Below, in pieces: positions 1 through 7,899 of a DNA stretch of 64,000 nucleotides (position 1 is the first letter of the stretch; the number at the start of each line of letters is the position of its first letter). The notes beneath the pieces were generated by a model that was given only the letters and a program-made list of their open reading frames with translations, did no database searches and was not told the origin of the DNA. The position numbers were made by a program, and so were the translations under genes. The stretch comes from Kribbella caucasensis (GTDB lineage Bacteria > Actinomycetota > Actinomycetes > Propionibacteriales > Kribbellaceae), in NCBI RefSeq assembly GCF_004361855.1, contig NZ_SNWQ01000001.1, positions 310,001 to 374,000 on the forward strand, read 5' to 3'.

Positions 1-624
1 GCTCACGATCGTGTCGAACACCGACGGCCCGCTCGCTCGCGTGTAAAGCACGAAGGTGTCGTCAGCCAGGTCGGCAAGGCGAAGGCGCGACCGTTTGGCG
101 AGCGGGTGACCCGCCGGTAGCGCGGCGACCAGTGGATCGGTGGAGACCACTCGCGAGGCAAGCCCTGGTTCAGCCGCGGGCAACCGGAGCAGGCCGACGT
201 CGATCCGACCGTCGCGCAACTCCTCCGTCTGCCGGATCGTCGTCAGCGTCTCGAGGTCGAGGACCACCTGGGGATACGCCTGCCGGAACGCCCCGAGCAG
301 GCGCGGCAGCACCTCGAAGGTCGCCGACTGGACGAACCGCAACCGCAGTTTGCCCAGCTCGCCTCGCTGCGTCCGCTGCGCGTTCTGGACCGCCTCGTCC
401 GCGCGGCGCAGCAGCTCCGTCGCGTCGGCCCGGAAGCTCTCCCCCGCGGCCGTCAGCACGAACCGCTTCCGCACCCGGGCGAACAGCTCGACGCCGAGGT
501 CCCGTTCGAGCGCCGCGATCTGCCGGCTCAGCGACGGCTGGGTGAGATGCAGCCGGGTCGCCGCCCGGCCGACGTTGAGCTCATCGGCCACCACCACGAA
601 CGACTGCAGCTGTCTGAGTTCCAT
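1..624 (-). CDS. LysR-family transcriptional regulator (3' end cut by window edge)
   Basis: The ATG at 624 opens MELRQLQSFVVVADELNVGR, the start of a LysR winged helix-turn-helix; the motif LTQPSLSRQIAALERDLG at about residues 28-45 is the recognition part. An effector-binding domain follows (LRLRFVQSATFEVLPRLL, then DVGLLRLPAAEPGL). 208 codons are visible of a usual 290-310, so the C-terminus lies outside the window. It is divergent from the small ORF at 726, and LysR proteins usually act on the adjacent divergent promoter. The ligand cannot be read from the sequence. Confidence 0.9.
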   Translation of the reverse strand, partial: MELRQLQSFVVVADELNVGRAATRLHLTQPSLSRQIAALERDLGVELFARVRKRFVLTAAGESFRADATELLRRADEAVQNAQRTQRGELGKLRLRFVQSATFEVLPRLLGAFRQAYPQVVLDLETLTTIRQTEELRDGRIDVGLLRLPAAEPGLASRVVSTDPLVAALPAGHPLAKRSRLRLADLADDTFVLYTRASGPSVFDTIVS

Positions 625-725
625 GGCCTAGATCATGCATCAGCCGCATCAACTATGGCCAGAACTTTCATTGGACGCATCAAGGTGCCGGAACCTACGG
701 TCGAAACGACGAAAGGAACCACACC
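625..725. promoter_or_regulatory. Divergent promoter region of a LysR gene
   Basis: This 101-bp gap between the LysR start at 624 and the small ORF at 726 is clearly more A/T-rich than its surroundings (for example AACTTTCATTGGACGCATCA). It carries repeated GCAT/ATGC half-sites (ATGCATCAGCCGCATCA). GAAAGGA at 712-718 is a good ribosome site for the ORF at 726. A LysR operator here is inferred from the arrangement; no single clean T-N11-A box stands out. Confidence 0.45.
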
Positions 726-950
726 ATGTACCTCTTCCCCTACAGCGTCATCGAGAAGGTCGCTCGCGACGCCCAGTCCGCGCTGCCCGACGCCCCGGTC
801 GTCCCCTGGGAGCCATCCCAGCCGCGGCGCCACTTCCCCCGGCTGTCGGTCGGGTTCCGGCGCCTCATTCGATCGGGCGGGACCGAACCGTGCGAAGCTG
901 AGCCCCGTGATCGAAGTGCGAAGGTTGCGCGTACTGCGGGCGCTTGCTGA
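726..950 (+). CDS. Small hypothetical protein divergent from a LysR gene
   Basis: A 74-codon ORF starts at ATG 726 after a well-spaced GAAAGGA ribosome site. The N-terminal half (MYLFPYSVIEKVARDAQSAL) reads like a real protein; the C-terminus is arginine-rich. It overlaps the start of the next LysR gene at 907 by 44 bp. It could be a small protein controlled by the upstream LysR regulator, or the remnant of a longer one. I do not recognise the family, and only the ribosome site and position support it. Confidence 0.4.
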   Translation: MYLFPYSVIEKVARDAQSALPDAPVVPWEPSQPRRHFPRLSVGFRRLIRSGGTEPCEAEPRDRSAKVARTAGAC

Positions 951-1806
951 TCACGGCACCGTGACCGCGGCCGCCGAGGTGCTGCACCTGACTCCCTCGG
1001 CGGTCTCGCAGCAACTGGCCGCACTGGAGAGCGAGGTCGGCCAGGAACTGCTCGAACGCCGCGGCCGCCGGGTCGCGATCACCTCGGCCGGCCGCCTCCT
1101 GCTCACCCACGCCGACACGATTCTCACCGAGGTCGAACGCGCCGAAGAGGCGATGCGACTGCATGCCGACGGCGCCACCGGCGAGATCCGCGTCGCCGCG
1201 TTCGCCAGCGCGATCAGCTTGCTCGTGGCCCCTTCCTTGGCCCGGCTCCGCGAGACCACTCCCGGCCTGCGACTCGTCGTACGGGATGCCGAGGGACACC
1301 AGGCCGTCACCCAACTCCTCGACGGCGAGGTCGAGCTGGCCGTCGCCGTCGAGCATCGGGGATCACCCGCTCCCGACGACGCCAGGCTGACCCGAATCCC
1401 CTTGTACTCCGAGCCTTTCGTCGCCCTGATCCCGCCGGACCATCCGATGACGAAGGCCGACTCGCTCGACCTCACCACCCTCGCCGCCGACGACTGGGTG
1501 ATGACGTCGGCCGGCAACCCGATCCGGGACGTCGTCCTGCTGGCCTGCGAACAGGCCGGCTTCCAACCGCGGATCGTGCACCACTCGGACGACTTCCGCG
1601 CGGTCGCCGCTTTGGTCGCCGCCGGCGCCGGCGTCTCGCTGGTACCACAGCTCGCCCTCCCGGATCCGGGCAAGGCCGTCGTCCGGCAGCTCGAAGCCCC
1701 GGTACCGGTCCGCCGGGTGTACGCCGCCACGCGTCCCAGCCGGGCCGACCACCCGCTGATCGCCGCAACCTTGGCCGCCTTGTCAGAGGCAGCTCACCGC
1801 CTCTGA
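907..1806 (+). CDS. LysR-family transcriptional regulator
   Basis: A 299-residue LysR protein. The N-terminal helix-turn-helix spans about residues 1-60 (LRALADHGTVTAAAEVLHLTPSAVSQQLAALESEVG), followed by a substrate-binding-type effector domain (GEIRVAAFASAISLLVAPSL near residue 90; GNPIRDVVLLACEQAGF near 200). The frame is open further upstream to 547, but that extension is arginine/proline-rich shadow sequence; the GTG at 907 gives the normal family length and begins exactly at the conserved helix-turn-helix. It overlaps the small ORF at 726-950. Its target and ligand are unknown. It converges on the regulator ending at 1808, with 1 bp between the stop codons. Confidence 0.88.
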   Translation: MIEVRRLRVLRALADHGTVTAAAEVLHLTPSAVSQQLAALESEVGQELLERRGRRVAITSAGRLLLTHADTILTEVERAEEAMRLHADGATGEIRVAAFASAISLLVAPSLARLRETTPGLRLVVRDAEGHQAVTQLLDGEVELAVAVEHRGSPAPDDARLTRIPLYSEPFVALIPPDHPMTKADSLDLTTLAADDWVMTSAGNPIRDVVLLACEQAGFQPRIVHHSDDFRAVAALVAAGAGVSLVPQLALPDPGKAVVRQLEAPVPVRRVYAATRPSRADHPLIAATLAALSEAAHRL

Positions 1807-1807
1807 T

Positions 1808-4255
1808 CTATTCGCGGTCGCCTGTCTCGTCCAGCAGCTCCCGTACTTCCTTTGCCCGTGGATCGGCCATCCGCTGATAGAGCATGTTCGCTTGCTCCCA
1901 CTCCTGTCGCGCCTCATCCAGCAGACCCAGCGCCGTCAGGGCGAGGCCCAACTGATGCCGAAGAGCGCCTTCACGATGGTCGGCGGGATAGCGGACGGCG
2001 ATCTCCAAACCGGCGGTCAACACCTCGCGCGCCTGAGCTTGCTCACCCAAGGCCAACCAGGTGCAGCCGAGTTCCAGCAGGCTGTCCGACTCGATCACCT
2101 CGGCCTGGAGGGCACGAGCTTGAGTCAGCGCTTCGGTCAGGACGGAGAGCGCCGCCTCGTACTGCCCGCTCTCCTGCAGCGATCGGCCGATCAAGTTCCG
2201 GTGGACGACCGCGCTGACCGGCTTCGAGCGGGCCGACATCAGCGAGATCGCTCGATCGAACGCACTCCGCTGACGGGCCAGATCCCCAAGCCAGCCGGCC
2301 AACGCGCCCACCGCCACCAGGCCGCCGACCTCGAAGATGTGCACCTCGAACCGCTCGATGACCGCGAGGGCTTCCTCGGCGAAGGCCAATCCCTCAGCAG
2401 CCCTTCCAACCCGCCCCAGGCCGTAACCGACATCGATCAAGGTCGCCGCCAGACTGGTCGGATCTGCCAGCTCGCGGGCCACCGGCAGAGCCAGCCGACG
2501 CCAGTACAGCCCTTCCTCATACAGGCCAAGGCCATCGCACAGGGCTCCGGTCCGATACACCAAGGTCCACTCGAGTTTGGTGTCCTTATCGATCGGAAGC
2601 CCGACCACCAGGGTCAGCGCCTCCCGAGCCTCGCCGAAACGCACCAGTGTGATCGCCACCCGCCACATGCCCAGCGCCATCCGTACGGCGGCCACCTGGT
2701 CTTCGGCACTGCCCGCCGCTAACCCGCGAACCAGCCTGACCACGTTGGGGAGTTCGGCCTCGAGCCACTCGATCACCTGGCTTCGCTCCACCACGTCCTC
2801 GGCGTCCGCTGACCAACCACGTCCGTCCGGCGGCCGCCAGGCGTCCCCCGGCGGAGTCAGGTCGTCGTACCGCCAGAGCATGGCGAGATAGCAGTCGAAC
2901 TCACGCCGGCGTACGTCGGCACGGGCCGACTCGTCCAGTTCGGTCGTGGCGAGCTCCCGCCCGACGTCGCGAACCAGGTCGTGCATCCGGTACTGGTGCA
3001 GGGCCGGGTTTTCCAGCAGGTGTACGTCGACCAGGTGCTCGAGCAGGTTTTCGGCCGCTTCCATCGGGAGCTCCAGCACCTTCGCGGCGGCGCGGAGCGG
3101 GAACCGATCACCGTCGAAGAGCGCCAGACAGCCGAACGCCTCGGCTGCGGTACGTCGCGCGCCGGCGTACGTGGTGACCGGGACGTCCCTCGCCGGATCG
3201 CCGGACGCCAACGCGGCGACCGACAGCATGATGCTCCGCCTGACTCCCACATCCGGTGTCGTGAGCATGTCCAACCGGTCCGCGTCGTCCGCGAGTCGCG
3301 CGGCCAATTCCTCGAGCCCACCGGCCCCGTACTCGTGTTGGAGGCGGCTGAGCTGGCCACCCGCGATCCTGATCGCCAGCGGCAGCAGACCGCAGCGGTG
3401 TACCACCTGAACCGAGGCTTCCGGCTGCTCGGCCACCAGGTCGTGTCCGACCACCTCACCGAACAACTTGAGCGCTTCGGCCTCGGTCATCACGTCGAGA
3501 TGCAGATGGTGAACCCCGGGCAGGGCGGAGAGCTCCTGCCGACTGGTGATCACCACGACCGGCCCCGCCGTACCGGGCATCAGCGGCAACACCTGATCGG
3601 CGTTCGCGGCATCGTCGAGGAGCAGCACCATCCGTCTGCCGGCCAGGGCGGTCCGATAGCGCGCGGCGAGGACCTGCTGATCGATCGAGGGCCCGGCGGG
3701 TGGTACGCCCAAGGTTTGGAGCAGGGCCTGGAGTGCCTCCGCTGCACTCAGTGGTTCGGCGGTTCCGCCTCGGAGGTTCAAGTAGAGCTGGCCGTCCGGG
3801 AAGTCGTCGGCGACCAGCTGAGCCGCGTGTACCGCGAGGGTGGTTTTGCCGACTCCACCCATCCCGCCGATCGCGGACACGACCACCGCTGGCGAGACCG
3901 CCTGCGGCTCTCGCAGGATCCGCAGCAACTCGTCGAGCCGGTCTGCGCGACCAGTGAAATCGGCGATCGGTGGGGGAAGCTGCCGCGGGATCCCCGGTTC
4001 GCCATCGACGCGCCGGGCGGTCTGCCGGAACAGACCGGCGTCGTTCTCAGGCAGCCGCAGCCCATCGATCAACGCCTCGACCGTCTGCACCCGAGGATGC
4101 CGCCGGCGTCCACCTTCCAGCGCCCGGATGCCCTCGACACTGAGACCACTCCGCTCGGCGAGCGCCTCCTGGGTCAGACCGGAGCGCTTGCGGAAGCGCC
4201 GCAGGAGCTGGGCGACTCCGGCGGCCTCGGCGATGGTTTCATCTGCGCTGGACAT
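1808..4255 (-). CDS. XRE-type HTH, NB-ARC ATPase and TPR regulator
   Basis: An 815-residue signal-transduction protein. Residues about 14-65 form an XRE helix-turn-helix (LLRRFRKRSGLTQEALAERSGLS). An NB-ARC/STAND nucleotide-binding domain follows, with P-loop GGMGGVGKTTL at about 130-140 and Walker B RMVLLLDDAANADQ near 210. The C-terminal 350 residues are helical TPR-like repeats (LIDVGYGLGRVGRAAEGLAF; SDSLLELGCTWLALGEQAQA). Such HTH-NB-ARC-TPR proteins are common in actinomycetes, related to AfsR/SARP-type regulators but without the SARP domain. ATP-dependent oligomerisation would gate DNA binding. No obvious target is adjacent. The ATG at 4255 matches the usual family start. Confidence 0.88.
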   Translation of the reverse strand: MSSADETIAEAAGVAQLLRRFRKRSGLTQEALAERSGLSVEGIRALEGGRRRHPRVQTVEALIDGLRLPENDAGLFRQTARRVDGEPGIPRQLPPPIADFTGRADRLDELLRILREPQAVSPAVVVSAIGGMGGVGKTTLAVHAAQLVADDFPDGQLYLNLRGGTAEPLSAAEALQALLQTLGVPPAGPSIDQQVLAARYRTALAGRRMVLLLDDAANADQVLPLMPGTAGPVVVITSRQELSALPGVHHLHLDVMTEAEALKLFGEVVGHDLVAEQPEASVQVVHRCGLLPLAIRIAGGQLSRLQHEYGAGGLEELAARLADDADRLDMLTTPDVGVRRSIMLSVAALASGDPARDVPVTTYAGARRTAAEAFGCLALFDGDRFPLRAAAKVLELPMEAAENLLEHLVDVHLLENPALHQYRMHDLVRDVGRELATTELDESARADVRRREFDCYLAMLWRYDDLTPPGDAWRPPDGRGWSADAEDVVERSQVIEWLEAELPNVVRLVRGLAAGSAEDQVAAVRMALGMWRVAITLVRFGEAREALTLVVGLPIDKDTKLEWTLVYRTGALCDGLGLYEEGLYWRRLALPVARELADPTSLAATLIDVGYGLGRVGRAAEGLAFAEEALAVIERFEVHIFEVGGLVAVGALAGWLGDLARQRSAFDRAISLMSARSKPVSAVVHRNLIGRSLQESGQYEAALSVLTEALTQARALQAEVIESDSLLELGCTWLALGEQAQAREVLTAGLEIAVRYPADHREGALRHQLGLALTALGLLDEARQEWEQANMLYQRMADPRAKEVRELLDETGDRE

Positions 4256-4327
4256 GGTGAACCGCGCACAGCGTAAACCGGCCCGGTCCTGGCAAGCGCC
4301 GGCTGCCGAGTGTTCGCGTCTCCTCAG

Positions 4328-4345
4328 GGCCGGCGAGCGCCGGCC
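4328..4345. terminator. Short GC hairpin downstream of the lipoprotein gene
   Basis: GGCCGGCG-AG-CGCCGGCC forms an 8-bp perfect stem with a 2-base turn, 13 bp past the stop codon of the minus-strand lipoprotein gene. There is no T-tract, as is common for actinobacterial terminators. It could equally sit in the promoter region of the regulator starting at 4255. Confidence 0.4.
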
Positions 4346-4358
4346 ACCTCGCGGGTGC

Positions 4359-5162
4359 TCAGGGCAGGTGGGTGGCGGCGGTGCGGGTGATGCGTTCGAA
4401 GTTGGCGGGCTTCACGCCTGGGCCCATTTCGCGGAAGGCAAGGACGGAGACGACGAGGCCCTTGCGGGTGACCGCGTACGGGAAGCCGCCGTCTTCGCTG
4501 CCCGGGTCGGACGGAAGCGGGTAGTCGTACCAGCGGAGGATGGTGGTGGCGTCCCCGAGAGCGATGGTGCGGTTCTCGGTCAGCTTCCTCGCGTGGGTCG
4601 GCGCGGGACGGGCCGCCTTGCAGGACTTGATGGTGGCGACAATGTTGTCGTACGCCGCGGTGGCGGTGCGGGCGTCGGCGTACCGGGTGAGCCACTGTCC
4701 GCCGGACGCGTCGAGGCCGTTGGCGAAGTTGCGGCTGAGTGCACCGAGGACGTTGTCGCCGCGGGTCGAGGAGCGGCCGCAGATCGGCGTACTGGCAGCG
4801 CCGTCGGTGGCGGCCCAGTCGCGTTTGGGGTCGGCCTTGGCGAGTTCGCCGCCGGTGAGCAGCATCGACGGGGTCAGCCGGCGAGGCTTGGCCGGGGTCG
4901 GCGTCTCGACCGGCGGCTGGGTCGGCTTGGTGCTCGGCGTACCGGTCGGCGTCGGGGTCGCGCTGGGGGTCTGGGTGGGAGCGAGCGTGCTAGGCGTGCC
5001 GCCGGTCGGGGTCGAGGTGGGCGAGGCCGGCGTACTGGGTGGCGGTGTCGTGGTGCCGCCGCCCGCGTCGGAGTCGTTGCCACAGGCCACCAGAAGCAGA
5101 CCCATCGTCGCCAGACCAGCCGCGGCCAACGGCCGAGTACTGCCCCATCCCCGTGTGAACAT
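4359..5162 (-). CDS. Lipoprotein with Thr/Pro-rich linker and PknH-like extracellular domain
   Basis: A 267-residue secreted lipoprotein. The N-terminus has a basic, hydrophobic signal ending in the lipobox LLVAC at about residues 24-28, then a Thr/Pro/Ser linker of about 65 residues (TTTPPPSTPASPTSTPTGGT). The C-terminal domain (about 105-267) has conserved-looking Trp and Cys residues (ICGRSS, IKSCKA) and resembles the extracellular sensor domains of PknH-type kinases and related lipoproteins. ATG 5162 is preferred over the upstream TTG at 5171 because AGAAGG lies 9 bases before it. It probably sits on the outer face of the membrane; its function is unknown. Confidence 0.7.
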   Translation of the reverse strand: MFTRGWGSTRPLAAAGLATMGLLLVACGNDSDAGGGTTTPPPSTPASPTSTPTGGTPSTLAPTQTPSATPTPTGTPSTKPTQPPVETPTPAKPRRLTPSMLLTGGELAKADPKRDWAATDGAASTPICGRSSTRGDNVLGALSRNFANGLDASGGQWLTRYADARTATAAYDNIVATIKSCKAARPAPTHARKLTENRTIALGDATTILRWYDYPLPSDPGSEDGGFPYAVTRKGLVVSVLAFREMGPGVKPANFERITRTAATHLP

Positions 5163-5262
5163 GTCCGCCAACCTTCTGCTCGTAGATCCGTCGCTTGATG
5201 GACGCTAGCGAGCCGGCTTTGGTTGGTCCGGGATTTGAGCCGTGTCTTGGGTCAGGCCTGGG

Positions 5263-6030
5263 TCAGGCGCGACGGCGGCCGTCGAGGCCGATGGTGGAGA
5301 CGCGGGCGATCAGGGTGCGGGGGATGTAGCGGGCGGCGAACGAGATGGCCTTGTACCGCCAGGTCGGGATCGAGATCGGCTTGCCGCGCATCAGGTCGGC
5401 CCAGGCGGCGTCGACCATTTCGGTCGCGTCCAGCCACATGAACGACGGGATGATCGTCTTGTCCAGGTCCATCCGGGTGTGGAACTCGGTGTGCACGAAT
5501 CCCGGGCAGAGCGCCATCACGGCGACCCCCTTGGCGTGCAGCTCGACCGCGAGTCCGGACGAGAAGTTGGTCACCCACGACTTGTGCGCGCTGTACGTCC
5601 CGCGCGGTACGAAACCGGCGATCGAGGACACGTTCACCACCGCACCCGATCCGCGCTCGATCATCGGCAGCACCGCCGCGTGCGTCAGCCGGAGTACCAC
5701 CCGGACCAGCAGGTCGAGCTGCTTCTCCTCCTGCTCGACCGGATTCGCCCAGAACGGCTTCTTCTGCCCGAAACCCGCGTTGTTCACCAGTACTTCGATC
5801 GGCCCGGTCCGGAACCGCTCCTCCACCACGGCAAGCTGCTCCGGCTCGGTCAGGTCCGCAGGCAGCACCTCACACGCCACCCCGTGCAACCTGGTGAGTT
5901 CGGTCGCGACCTCCTTCAGCCGCGCCTCGTCCCGCGCCACCAGCACCAGGTCGTACCCCTCCCGCGCGAGCTTCTCCGCGAACGCCCGCCCGATCCCCAC
6001 ACTGGCCCCGGTCACCAACGCAGTCGCCAC
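5263..6030 (-). CDS. Short-chain dehydrogenase/reductase (SDR)
   Basis: A 255-residue classical SDR. The Rossmann motif TGASVGIG lies at about residues 7-14, NNAG at about 87-90, the catalytic Ser in NVSSIAG, and YSAHK supplies the Tyr/Lys pair. The family reduces or oxidises carbonyls/alcohols with NAD(P)H; this version (FAEKLAREGYDLVLVARDEARL) resembles DltE/YqjQ-like SDRs of unknown substrate. The start is GTG at 6030 with AGGA just upstream. It lies 63 bp downstream of the sugar ABC transporter operon on the same strand, so it may be co-transcribed and act on an imported compound; that link is inference. Confidence 0.85.
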   Translation of the reverse strand: MATALVTGASVGIGRAFAEKLAREGYDLVLVARDEARLKEVATELTRLHGVACEVLPADLTEPEQLAVVEERFRTGPIEVLVNNAGFGQKKPFWANPVEQEEKQLDLLVRVVLRLTHAAVLPMIERGSGAVVNVSSIAGFVPRGTYSAHKSWVTNFSSGLAVELHAKGVAVMALCPGFVHTEFHTRMDLDKTIIPSFMWLDATEMVDAAWADLMRGKPISIPTWRYKAISFAARYIPRTLIARVSTIGLDGRRRA

Positions 6031-6093
6031 AGTTCCTGTCCTCCCGTCGCCGCCTCCCCCAGTCTGTCACCCTGGGCGGCCGGAGGCGGTTGG

Positions 6094-6930
6094 TCACTCC
6101 TTCACGGCACCCGCGGTGAGTCCCTGGACGATGTAGCGGCTGGCGAAGGCGAACAGGATCATCGTGGGGACGATGGACAGTACGGCGGCGGCCGACATCG
6201 AACCCCAGTCGATGTTGAAGCTGGAGATGAAGCCGTTCAGCGCCGCGGGGACGGTCTTGTTGCTGTCGCTGTTGAGCAGCGTCACGGACAGGAAGAGCTC
6301 GTTCCAGCAGTTGACGAAGTTGAAGATGTACGACGCGGCGATGCCGGGCGTCATCACCGGGACGAGGACCCGGAACAGCGCCGACAACCGCGAGCAGCCG
6401 TCCACCATCGCGGCCTCCTCGAGTGACGCGGGGACGTTCTCGAAGAACCCGCGCAACATCACCGTGCAGAGCGGGATCGACACCGCGACGTACACGAGCA
6501 CCAGACCCCACCGGCTGTCGACCAGGTACATCCTCGTCATCAGGATGTAGAGCGACCCGAGCGCGATGAACCCCGGGATCATCTGGGTGACCAGGAACGC
6601 CCCCATCACCGCGCCCTTGGAGACGAACTCGAACCGCGCCAGCACGTACGCCGCGAGCAGCGACACCACCGTCGCAAGGGCAGCCGCGACCGTCGACACG
6701 ATCAGGCTGTTGCCGAGGTAGATCGCGAAGTTCGACTGCTCGAACAGGCCCTGGTAGTTGGCCAGCGAGAACTGCGTCGGCCAGTACCGCAGCGGATACG
6801 CGAAGATCGTGCCCGGATCCTTGAAGGACGTAACCAGGATCCAGTAGAGCGGGAACAGGGTGAAGACCAGGCAGAGCCCCAGACCGGTGATTCGCGCGAT
6901 CCGGCCGGCCAGGCTGTAATCGTTGATCAT
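6094..6930 (-). CDS. Carbohydrate ABC transporter permease, MalG type
   Basis: A 278-residue inner-membrane permease of the CUT1 sugar family. Six hydrophobic segments are visible, beginning GLGLCLVFTLFPLYWILVTS. The cytoplasmic EAA loop that docks the ATPase is present (LEEAAMVDGCSRLSALFRVL at about 193-212). The frame stays open far upstream (to 7662), but MINDYSLAG at 6930 is the real start: it overlaps the stop of the preceding permease by 4 bp (ATGA), typical of translational coupling. With the MalF-type permease and binding protein it forms a sugar importer. No ATPase gene is nearby, so a shared MsiK-like ATPase is likely. Confidence 0.9.
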   Translation of the reverse strand: MINDYSLAGRIARITGLGLCLVFTLFPLYWILVTSFKDPGTIFAYPLRYWPTQFSLANYQGLFEQSNFAIYLGNSLIVSTVAAALATVVSLLAAYVLARFEFVSKGAVMGAFLVTQMIPGFIALGSLYILMTRMYLVDSRWGLVLVYVAVSIPLCTVMLRGFFENVPASLEEAAMVDGCSRLSALFRVLVPVMTPGIAASYIFNFVNCWNELFLSVTLLNSDSNKTVPAALNGFISSFNIDWGSMSAAAVLSIVPTMILFAFASRYIVQGLTAGAVKE

Positions 6931-7895
6931 CGCATCGCCTTCTTCGGCCGGACCGCGAGCAGGTAGAAGATCGCGAACAGCAGCAGCACGAACACGACCA
7001 TCACGCCCATCGCCGAGGCGCGGCCGTAGTCGCCCTCCTGGGTCACCTGGATCATGTACGACGTGACGATGTGCGTCTCGTTCGCGGGACCGCCACCGGT
7101 CATCCCGAAGATCAGTTCGGGCGAGTTGAAGATCCAGATCACCCGCAACAGCACGGTCAGCGCGAGCGTCGTACGGATCGACGGGATCGTGATGGAGAAC
7201 AGGGTCCGCACCTTGCCGGCCCCGTCGATCGCGGACGCCTCGTACAACTCGTGCGGCACCGACTGGAGCGCGGCCAGGATCATGATCGCGAAGAACGTCA
7301 CGCCGTACCAGACGTTCGCGACGATCACCGCGAACATCGCGTACTTCGCGTCCGCGAGCCACGGCACCGGGGTGTCGATCAGGTTCGCCTTCATCAGCAG
7401 GTCGTTGACCACGCCGAACTCGCCGTTGAACATCCAGCGGAACAGGATCCCGATCAGGAACCCGGAAACCGCCCAGGGGAAGAACACCAGCGCCTGGTAC
7501 GCCCCGCGGAACCGGAACCTCCGCCGCAACCACAGCGCCATCGTGAAGCCGATCAGGAACTGCGGCACCAGCGACCCGACTACCCAGACGACCGAGTTCC
7601 GCACTGTGCCGCGGAACATCTCGTCGTCCAGCAGGGTGCGGAAGTTCTGCAACCCGACCCAAGACGTGTCGGACAGGTCGTTCAGGTTGTAGTTGCGGAA
7701 CGCCATCTGGATGCCGCTCAGCAACGGGTAGTAGGTGAACAACCCGACGAACACGATCGCGGGCAGCATGAACGCGAGCAGCACCAACGCCGTCCGCCCG
7801 GTGAAGGGCCGTCGCCCTCCGACCGGCCGCGGCCTGGGGTTCGGCGTACTGCGTCCGCCCGTGGCCGTCGGCCGGTCTGTGTCGGTCACTGACAT
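6927..7895 (-). CDS. Carbohydrate ABC transporter permease, MalF type
   Basis: A 322-residue CUT1 permease. A charged/proline-rich cytoplasmic N-terminus of about 35 residues precedes six membrane segments (ALVLLAFMLPAIVFVGLFTY is the first). The EAA motif is ELYEASAIDGAGKVRTLFSI at about 217-236. It is translationally coupled to the MalG-type permease (4-bp overlap) and lies 4 bp downstream of the binding-protein gene, so the three form one operon. The substrate cannot be read from the sequence; the GntR/FadR neighbour suggests control by a sugar acid or a similar effector. Confidence 0.9.
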   Translation of the reverse strand: MSVTDTDRPTATGGRSTPNPRPRPVGGRRPFTGRTALVLLAFMLPAIVFVGLFTYYPLLSGIQMAFRNYNLNDLSDTSWVGLQNFRTLLDDEMFRGTVRNSVVWVVGSLVPQFLIGFTMALWLRRRFRFRGAYQALVFFPWAVSGFLIGILFRWMFNGEFGVVNDLLMKANLIDTPVPWLADAKYAMFAVIVANVWYGVTFFAIMILAALQSVPHELYEASAIDGAGKVRTLFSITIPSIRTTLALTVLLRVIWIFNSPELIFGMTGGGPANETHIVTSYMIQVTQEGDYGRASAMGVMVVFVLLLFAIFYLLAVRPKKAMR

Positions 7896-7899
7896 GTGC

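Noticed and set aside
547..906. N-terminal extension of the LysR gene at 907
   Set aside because: It encodes Arg/Pro-rich sequence unlike the family, runs antisense to another LysR gene, and overlaps the small ORF at 726.
6931..7662. Long N-terminal extension of the MalG-type permease
   Set aside because: It is the antisense-like shadow of the MalF gene in another frame; MINDYSLAG at 6930 with a 4-bp overlap is the natural start.
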